Below the pieces are notes generated by a model. That model worked only from the letters and a program-made list of their open reading frames with translations, had not been told where the DNA came from and did no database searches. The translations under genes were made by a program, and so were the position numbers. From UMGS1279 sp045540715 (GTDB lineage: Bacteria; Bacillota; Clostridia; Oscillospirales; Acutalibacteraceae), in assembly GCA_045540715.1 (NCBI GenBank), contig JAZQHT010000013.1:74295-138294 (forward strand): 64,000 nt of DNA, read 5' to 3'. Positions 58,823-64,000 of this stretch are shown piece by piece (the first letter of the stretch is position 1; the number at the start of each line of letters is the position of its first letter).

Positions 58823-59842
58823 ATGAAGGAAAAATTAGAACTTATAAAGTTAGAAGCACAAAAGGCAATTGAAAGTGCCGCTTCTTTAAAAGAACTTGAA
58901 GAAATTAAGGTTCGCTTTTTAGGTAAAAAAGGAGAGCTTACCTCTATACTTAAAATGATGGGCGGCTTATCTCCTGAAGAACGCCCCATTATGGGCCAAA
59001 AAGCTAACGAAGTGCGTTCTTTTATTGAAAACAGTTTAGAAAGCACAGTAACTTTAGTTAAAGAAAAAGAACTTAACGAAAGGCTTAAAAACGAAGCTAT
59101 CGACGTAACAATGGATGGCAAAACTAAGGCTTTAGGTAAGGTTCACCCATTAACCGCCACTTTAGAAGGTTTAGAAAAAATATTCGTAAGTTTAGGTTTT
59201 ACGGTTGTTGAAGGCCCCGAAGTTGAAACAGATTATTACAACTTTGAAGCACTAAACGTACCAAAAGACCACCCCGCTCGCGATATGCAAGACACCTTCT
59301 ATTTAGGCGAAAACCTTTTACTTAGAACCCAAACCTCTGCCGCACAAATTAGAACAATGGAAAACCTTAAACCACCTATTCGTATAATTTGCCCAGGTAG
59401 AGTTTATCGTTCTGACGACGTTGACGCAACCCATTCACCCGTGTTCCATCAGGTTGAAGGACTAGTAGTTGATAAAAATATTACTATGTGCGACCTTAAA
59501 GGCACACTTGAAACAATGGTGCACGAAATTTACGGCAAAGATACAAAGGTTAAATTCCGTCCTTCTTTCTTCCCCTTTACAGAGCCTAGCGTTGAGGTTG
59601 ACGTTTCTTGTCCTGAGTGTGGCGGTAAAGGTTGCCGCGTATGTAAAGGCGCCGGCTGGATTGAAATTTTAGGCGCCGGTATGGTGCACCCACGCGTTTT
59701 ATCTGCTTGCGGAATTGACCCCGAAGAATATTCCGGCTTTGCATTTGGTATTGGCCTTGATAGACTTACCACCACAAGACATAAAATTAGCGATATACGT
59801 TTATTATTTGAAAACGATATTCGTTTTCTAAAACAATTTTAA
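58823..59842 (+). CDS. pheS: phenylalanine--tRNA ligase alpha subunit
   Basis: This 339-residue class II subunit holds the catalytic core: an N-terminal coiled coil (about 1-85), class II motif 1 near 125, motif 2 RVYRSDDVDATHSPVFHQVE near 200, and motif 3 GIGLDRLTTTRH near 310. FRPSFFPFTEPSVE and a zinc-like CPECGGKGCRVC are family features. It is the first gene of pheST behind a T-box and pairs with PheT, which begins 16 nt downstream. Confidence 0.98.
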   Translation: MKEKLELIKLEAQKAIESAASLKELEEIKVRFLGKKGELTSILKMMGGLSPEERPIMGQKANEVRSFIENSLESTVTLVKEKELNERLKNEAIDVTMDGKTKALGKVHPLTATLEGLEKIFVSLGFTVVEGPEVETDYYNFEALNVPKDHPARDMQDTFYLGENLLLRTQTSAAQIRTMENLKPPIRIICPGRVYRSDDVDATHSPVFHQVEGLVVDKNITMCDLKGTLETMVHEIYGKDTKVKFRPSFFPFTEPSVEVDVSCPECGGKGCRVCKGAGWIEILGAGMVHPRVLSACGIDPEEYSGFAFGIGLDRLTTTRHKISDIRLLFENDIRFLKQF

Positions 59843-59857
59843 TAAGGAGGGGTAAAA

Positions 59858-62239
59858 ATGAAAACTTCATATAACTTTTTAAAACGCTACGTTGATATTG
59901 ACGTAGAACCAAAAGTGCTATGCGACAAAATGGTTATGGCAGGTTTTGAGGTTGAAGAAATTATTGACACCTCTCTTAGCATGAACAACGTTGTCGTTGG
60001 TAAAATCACCGACATTAAAAAGCACGAAGATTCTGACCATTTGCAAATTTGTCAGGTTAACGTTGGCAACGAAACCGTTCAAATTGTAACAGGTGCTTCT
60101 AACGTTTTTGTTGGTGCTACCGTTCCCGTTGCATTAGATAACTCTTTACTTCCAAACGGAACAAAGATTAAAAAGGGTAAACTTCGCGGTGTTGAAAGCT
60201 TGGGTATGATGTGCTCTGGCGAAGAACTTAACCTTAAAGAAGAAGATTTTAAGGGTGCTGGCGTTTACGGCATTTTAATTATGGATGATAGCTATAAAGC
60301 CGGTACAGATATGCGCGAAGTTTTAGGACTTAACGATTTTATTATCGACTTTAAAATTACCGCTAACCGTCCCGACTGCAACAGCATTATTGGTATTGCC
60401 CGTGAAGCCGCAGCAGTATTAGGTAAAGAATTTAAACTTCCTAAAACCGAATATAAAACCACAACCGATAAGTTAGAAAACTATATTAAGGTTGAAAACC
60501 AAAACTTTGAGCTTTGCCCAAGATATATGGGTAAAATTGTTACCAATATCCGAATTGCAGAAAGCCCCGAGTGGCTTAAAGTTGCAATAAAAGCAAGTGG
60601 TATGAGACCCATTAATAACATTGTTGATATTACAAACTTTGTTATGCTTGAAACCGGTCAACCAATGCATGCTTTCGATTTAAGAGAACTTGAAAACAAT
60701 CAAATTATTGTTAGAAACGCTAAAGCCGGCGAAACTTTAACCTTGCTTGACGGCAAAGTAGCAGAGCTTAGCAAAGAAATGCTTGTTATCGCTGATGGCA
60801 AAAAGCCCTCTTGTCTAGCAGGTATTATGGGTGGTGAAGATAGCGGCATTAAAGACGATACAAAAGGCGTTTTCTTTGAAAGTGCTAAGTTTAAAAGAGA
60901 CTCTGTTCGTCGTACTGCAAAGGCAGTGGGGGTTAGAACAGAAAGTAGTTCTCGTTACGAAAAGGGTACCGATATTTACAACGTTGAATATGCAATGAAC
61001 CGTGCACTATCTTTAATTTACGAACTAAATGCAGGTGATATTGCAGATGGTACCGTTGATTTAAACGAAGGTTTACCCGCCGCTAGAACACTAAAAACAA
61101 GTGTTAATAAAATTAACGCACTTTTAGGCCTTACCATTTCGGGCGAAAAAATGTGCGAAATTTTAAACAGTTTACTTATTGAAACAACACTTGATGGCGA
61201 TACTTTAACTTCAAAAATTCCTTCATTTAGAGATGATATCGAATTTACTGCTGATATTGCAGAAGAAGTTATGCGCTTATATGGTTACGACCATATTATT
61301 GGCACCGCGATTCGCGGCGACGCTGTAATGGGCGGAAAAGGCGCTAAATTAAGTTTACAAACAGAGCTTAGAAAATTACTTACCGCTTTAGGTCTTTACG
61401 AAATTTACACCTATTCCTTCATCGCTAAAGGCGAAACCGAAAAGTTAGGTTTAAATAACGAACAATTAGTTACCATTTTAAACCCACTTGGCGAAGAATA
61501 TAGCGTAATGCGCACACAACTTATTAGCAGTATGCTAGGTGTTCTTTCAACAAACATTAACCATGGTGCAACGGATGGTGCTTTCTTTGAAATTTCAAAA
61601 CGCTTTATTCCAAAAGCACTTCCCTTAGCAGAACAACCCGATGAAAAGACCACCCTATCTATTGGTATGTTTGGCGAAAATGAAGATTTCTTTACACTAA
61701 AAGGTGCAGTTGAAACCGTTTTAACCGCACTTGATGTTAAAGATGCAGAATTTGAAGCCGAAGCACTTCCCGTTTATTTACACCCGGGCCGTGCCGCAAC
61801 GGTTAAATATAACGATGAAGTTATTGCCGTTTTAGGTGAGGTTCATCCCAAAACTGCAGAGAAATTTGATATTTCTAAAAAATGTTACGTTGCTGAAATT
61901 TATATCGATAAATTTGAAAAGGCCGAAAAAACATTAAAGATTTATAAGCCACTACCTAAGTTCCCTGCCGTTTCTCGTGATTTAGCATTAATTTGCGACG
62001 CTTCACTTCCTGTTGGCAAAATTAATGCCGCAATTAAACGTGGCGGTGGAAAGCTACTTGAAACTGTTAAACTTTTTGACGTTTACCAAGGTTCTCAAAT
62101 TGAAGAGGGTAAAAAGAGCGTTGCTTATAACTTTACACTTAGAAGTGAAAACGAAACCTTAACAGATGAACAAATTGAACGCACAGTTAATAAAATTCTA
62201 AAAGAATTAAAGCAAATTGGTGCAGAATTAAGAATGTAA
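59858..62239 (+). CDS. pheT: phenylalanine--tRNA ligase beta subunit
   Basis: This 793-residue subunit has an EMAP-like tRNA-binding domain at about 40-150 (KKHEDSDHLQICQVNVG), a B3/B4 editing domain at about 205-385, a B5 domain near 400-475, the class II-like core (TYSFIAKGE) and a C-terminal ferredoxin-fold anticodon domain (KFPAVSRDLALICD, ending near 793). It removes mischarged Tyr and completes the heterotetramer with PheS. Normal length, start ATG behind AAGGAGG. Confidence 0.98.
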   Translation: MKTSYNFLKRYVDIDVEPKVLCDKMVMAGFEVEEIIDTSLSMNNVVVGKITDIKKHEDSDHLQICQVNVGNETVQIVTGASNVFVGATVPVALDNSLLPNGTKIKKGKLRGVESLGMMCSGEELNLKEEDFKGAGVYGILIMDDSYKAGTDMREVLGLNDFIIDFKITANRPDCNSIIGIAREAAAVLGKEFKLPKTEYKTTTDKLENYIKVENQNFELCPRYMGKIVTNIRIAESPEWLKVAIKASGMRPINNIVDITNFVMLETGQPMHAFDLRELENNQIIVRNAKAGETLTLLDGKVAELSKEMLVIADGKKPSCLAGIMGGEDSGIKDDTKGVFFESAKFKRDSVRRTAKAVGVRTESSSRYEKGTDIYNVEYAMNRALSLIYELNAGDIADGTVDLNEGLPAARTLKTSVNKINALLGLTISGEKMCEILNSLLIETTLDGDTLTSKIPSFRDDIEFTADIAEEVMRLYGYDHIIGTAIRGDAVMGGKGAKLSLQTELRKLLTALGLYEIYTYSFIAKGETEKLGLNNEQLVTILNPLGEEYSVMRTQLISSMLGVLSTNINHGATDGAFFEISKRFIPKALPLAEQPDEKTTLSIGMFGENEDFFTLKGAVETVLTALDVKDAEFEAEALPVYLHPGRAATVKYNDEVIAVLGEVHPKTAEKFDISKKCYVAEIYIDKFEKAEKTLKIYKPLPKFPAVSRDLALICDASLPVGKINAAIKRGGGKLLETVKLFDVYQGSQIEEGKKSVAYNFTLRSENETLTDEQIERTVNKILKELKQIGAELRM

Positions 62240-62275
62240 AAAAGGCGGACTTGCTAATGCAAGTCCACTTTTTTT
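62238..62275 (+). terminator. intrinsic terminator of pheST
   Basis: GGACTTGC-TAAT-GCAAGTCC with a flanking A-run and seven T. Confidence 0.9.
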
Positions 62276-62418
62276 GCTAAATATGCCCATTTTGAACAAA
62301 AAAATACAAAAATGTCTATTAAGTTTAGGTAAAAAGAAAGTAAAAATTGCTTGAAAAGATTTTAAAAATGGTTTATAATATAATAGTAAATAAATTATGA
62401 AAAGAAGGTGTAGCCTTT

Positions 62419-62664
62419 ATGACACAAAATACCATTACATTTTCACTCGGAAACGACCGTGAAAAAGAAATTCGTGCAATTATGTTAGAGGTTTTTAATG
62501 CCTTAAAAGAAAAAGGCTATAACCCCATAAACCAAATAGTTGGTTATTTGCTTAGTGAAGACCCAACCTATATAACCACTCATAACAATGCAAGAAACTT
62601 AATTAGAAAAATTGATAGAGATACACTTTTACAAGTGTTAGTTAAATATTATATGTCAGAGTAG
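62419..62664 (+). CDS. ireB: IreB family regulatory phosphoprotein
   Basis: This 81-residue protein matches IreB (DUF965): an N-terminal TITFSLGNDREKEI region, then LKEKGYNPINQIVGYLLSEDPTYIT and NARNLIRKIDRDTLL. In Enterococcus IreB is a substrate of the PASTA kinase IreK and a negative regulator of cephalosporin tolerance; the phosphorylated Thr lie in the N-terminus. In most Firmicutes ruvX follows, but here a small unknown gene does. Confidence 0.94.
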   Translation: MTQNTITFSLGNDREKEIRAIMLEVFNALKEKGYNPINQIVGYLLSEDPTYITTHNNARNLIRKIDRDTLLQVLVKYYMSE

Positions 62665-62680
62665 CAGCGAGGAGAAACTA

Positions 62681-62962
62681 ATGGGCGGAGAATTTTTAAG
62701 TTACAAGGGTAAACCACTTGTTAGAAATAAAAACACAATCTATTATGGTGATATGAGCGACAAATTTGTTATTAAATTTGAAGTTATGTCCACTAAAAAT
62801 GAAAATGGTATTGATAAGGCAGATAAAATCATCGTTAATCTAATTAATAACGATCCTGATATTCCTGATGCTGAAAAAGTTGTTAAAAAGAGCGAAAAAT
62901 ACGGTTTTTACAACGCTATGGATATTGGTTCCATTTGGTTAGAAAGAGCCTTAAAAGGCTAA
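62681..62962 (+). CDS. small conserved protein downstream of ireB
   Basis: This 93-residue protein is not one I can name functionally. It opens MGGEFLSYKGKPLVRNKNTI, then YYGDMSDKFVIKF, and ends DIGSIWLERALKG. I recall homologues in Clostridia with the same ends lying after ireB. It is short, mixed alpha/beta, with no membrane or export signal. A 16-nt gap and GAGGAG site tie it to ireB; a shared terminator follows. Confidence 0.8.
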   Translation: MGGEFLSYKGKPLVRNKNTIYYGDMSDKFVIKFEVMSTKNENGIDKADKIIVNLINNDPDIPDAEKVVKKSEKYGFYNAMDIGSIWLERALKG

Positions 62963-62975
62963 ATAAAGCAAAATT

Positions 62976-63007
62976 AAAGGAAGGTGAAAAACACCTTCCT
63001 TTTTTAT
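62976..63007. terminator. bidirectional intrinsic terminator
   Basis: AAAGGAAGGTG-AAAAA-CACCTTCCTTTTTT. Confidence 0.9.
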
Positions 63008-63011
63008 TTGT

Positions 63012-63578
63012 TTATTCTGTTTTGCTATATACCGTCATACCAACGCCATAGTCTAAAACTAAAATATCTTTTGGCATTTTAGAAAATTTATAGGTTACAA
63101 ATACGTCCCCTGCGGCGCCCGAAATATTCATTGCTTGAACTATGTAAATAATTATAAACCAATCGTTTGGTAAAGTAATATTTAATATCAAAAGAATTAT
63201 TCCAAATAAAACAACAGGTGCTAATGCAATAAATATATATGATTTTTTATCGTAATAATCGTCGCTACCGGCATAAGCGTAAAGCAAGGTTAAACCAAAT
63301 TTAACCTTTTTAGTGCCGCAAATTCTCATAGCTAACGCGTGGGTAAGTTCGTGTAAAACTACGTACACCGCCATAAATACCGCAAGCATTATAAGTTTAA
63401 AACTATCAACTAACGCAAAATAGTAAATTCTATATTTTGTAAATAAAGGAATCGCCAACATAAAAAGTATTATAACTGCGCTTATAACGTTTAAAAGTAT
63501 TAGCACTTTCTTATCTATTTGCAAATTTACTTTGTAAATTTCTTTATAACCATCTGGTAAATTATTATATGATTTCAT
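63012..63578 (-). CDS. DUF3267 membrane protein with HExxH motif
   Basis: This 188-residue membrane protein has about four hydrophobic segments (near 25-45, 52-75, 115-135, 138-160). LHELTHAL in the second segment matches the HExxH zinc motif of DUF3267, whose members look like site-2-type intramembrane metalloproteases. A second metal ligand could be in SGAAGDVF, but activity is unproven. The start is ATG behind GAGGTG. It is a single gene beside the rRNA operon terminator. Confidence 0.85.
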   Translation of the reverse strand: MKSYNNLPDGYKEIYKVNLQIDKKVLILLNVISAVIILFMLAIPLFTKYRIYYFALVDSFKLIMLAVFMAVYVVLHELTHALAMRICGTKKVKFGLTLLYAYAGSDDYYDKKSYIFIALAPVVLFGIILLILNITLPNDWFIIIYIVQAMNISGAAGDVFVTYKFSKMPKDILVLDYGVGMTVYSKTE

Positions 63579-63623
63579 ATAAGCACCTCTTATTTATATT
63601 ATCATAAATAAAAAAATATGTAA

Positions 63624-63654
63624 ATAAAAAAACCTTCCAATAATTTGGAAGGTT
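63624..63654 (-). terminator. intrinsic terminator of the rRNA operon
   Basis: AACCTTCCAA-TAAT-TTGGAAGGTT; on the minus strand it is followed by a T-run. It lies 9 bases beyond the 5S gene. Confidence 0.88.
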
Positions 63655-63662
63655 AAATTAAT

Positions 63663-63778
63663 GTCGGCAAAGACCTATTTTTCCGGGCAGCTTCCCGCCA
63701 AGTATTTTCGGCGCAGGTGAGCTTAACTTCTGTGTTCGGGATGGGAACAGGTGGACCCTCACCGCAATAATCACCGAC
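63663..63778 (-). rRNA. rrf: 5S ribosomal RNA
   Basis: The minus strand reads GTCGGTGATTATTGCGGTGA at the 5' end and shows the 5S core segments CCACCTGTTCCCATCCCGAA and CAGAAGTTAAGCTC. The ends pair (GTCGG and CCGAC). Length is about 116 nt. Confidence 0.95.
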
Positions 63779-63859
63779 TGGATGTAATCACACCCTCAAA
63801 ACTGAACAAGTGTAAAGGAAGGATTGACTGCACAAAGCAGTAGCAATGCTTTGTAATTA

Positions 63860-64000
63860 AGGTTAAGCCCTCGGTCTATTAGTACTGCCTAGCTGAACGT
63901 GTCACCACGCTTACACATGCAGCCTATCAACCCGGTAGTCTTCCGGGGACCTTACTAGCTTATGCTATGGGATATCTTATCTTAAGGTTGGCTTCACGCT
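63860..64000 (-). rRNA. rrl: 23S ribosomal RNA, 3' end only
   Basis: The minus strand ends GGTCGAGGGCTTAACC-like (GACCGAGGGCTTAACC), the usual 23S 3' end, and the preceding 140 bases match the domain VI 3' region. The gene continues past base 64000. The mature 3' end is set approximately. Confidence 0.92.

Overview
This is an AT-rich stretch of chromosome from a spore-forming, gut-type Clostridia. The best guess is an Oscillospiraceae/Ruminococcaceae-like bacterium. The evidence is SpoIIID and YpeB (sporulation and germination), two secreted proteins ending in dockerin-like repeats, Firmicutes-type TTG/GTG starts behind strong AGGAGG sites, a T-box ahead of pheS, GTP-dependent PEP carboxykinase and IreB. 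Species cannot be named from sequence alone.

Layout. 1-8742: a partial aldo/keto reductase, an FkbM methyltransferase, an Mrp/HAD pair, and a four-gene ABC exporter operon of the GldA/GldF/GldG/DUF4340 type. 8847-10850: a secreted leucine-rich-repeat protein with twelve Cys-rich repeats and a dockerin. 10979-16932: murD, two M42 peptidases, a PLP lyase-like gene and glyA. 17048-21923 (minus): rpiB and the rod-shape set mreB-mreC-mreD-PBP2. 22109-23961 (minus): a secreted CHAP/ricin/dockerin protein whose upstream region holds a 21-bp inverted repeat and a strong terminator. 24136-30773: dCMP deaminase and HAD phosphatase, rpmB, DUF177-rpmF, DUF512, der, plsY and gpsA. 30823-32124: a NERD-domain gene with codon habits unlike its neighbours. 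32183-34241 (minus): DRTGG, HATPase and a hydrogenase-like Fe-S protein, probably a redox-sensing unit. 34425-40774: pckG, a secreted protein, ypeB and a GH35 beta-galactosidase.

40818-43175 is the most accessory-looking stretch. It holds a divergent HTH/SLOG pair with twin palindromic operators, tRNA-Arg(ACG), an array of small hairpins joined by GTGAAAT/ATTTCAC linkers, a four-helix-bundle (IVS-like) gene, a pyrophosphatase-like gene broken by a one-base deletion, and a NUDIX gene. 44174-51003 is an AraC regulator facing an operon of three Gfo/Idh/MocA oxidoreductases, a TIM-barrel isomerase, a NagB-like protein and NagA. This looks like an oxidative amino-sugar pathway controlled through three phased GCARTATA repeats. 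51063-53707 holds yerC, nrdR and two lipoproteins; the second arose from a duplication that also copied the tail of nrdR. 53731-57009: spoIIID, glmS behind a structured leader, and a second HTH/SLOG divergon. 57130-62962: glyQS, T-box-pheS-pheT, ireB and partner. 63012-64000: a DUF3267 membrane protein, then the 3' end of an rRNA operon (5S and partial 23S) on the minus strand.

The best candidates for something undescribed are the hairpin array plus four-helix-bundle gene, the duplicated HTH/SLOG divergons, the glmS leader RNA, and the possible invertible promoter upstream of the CHAP protein.
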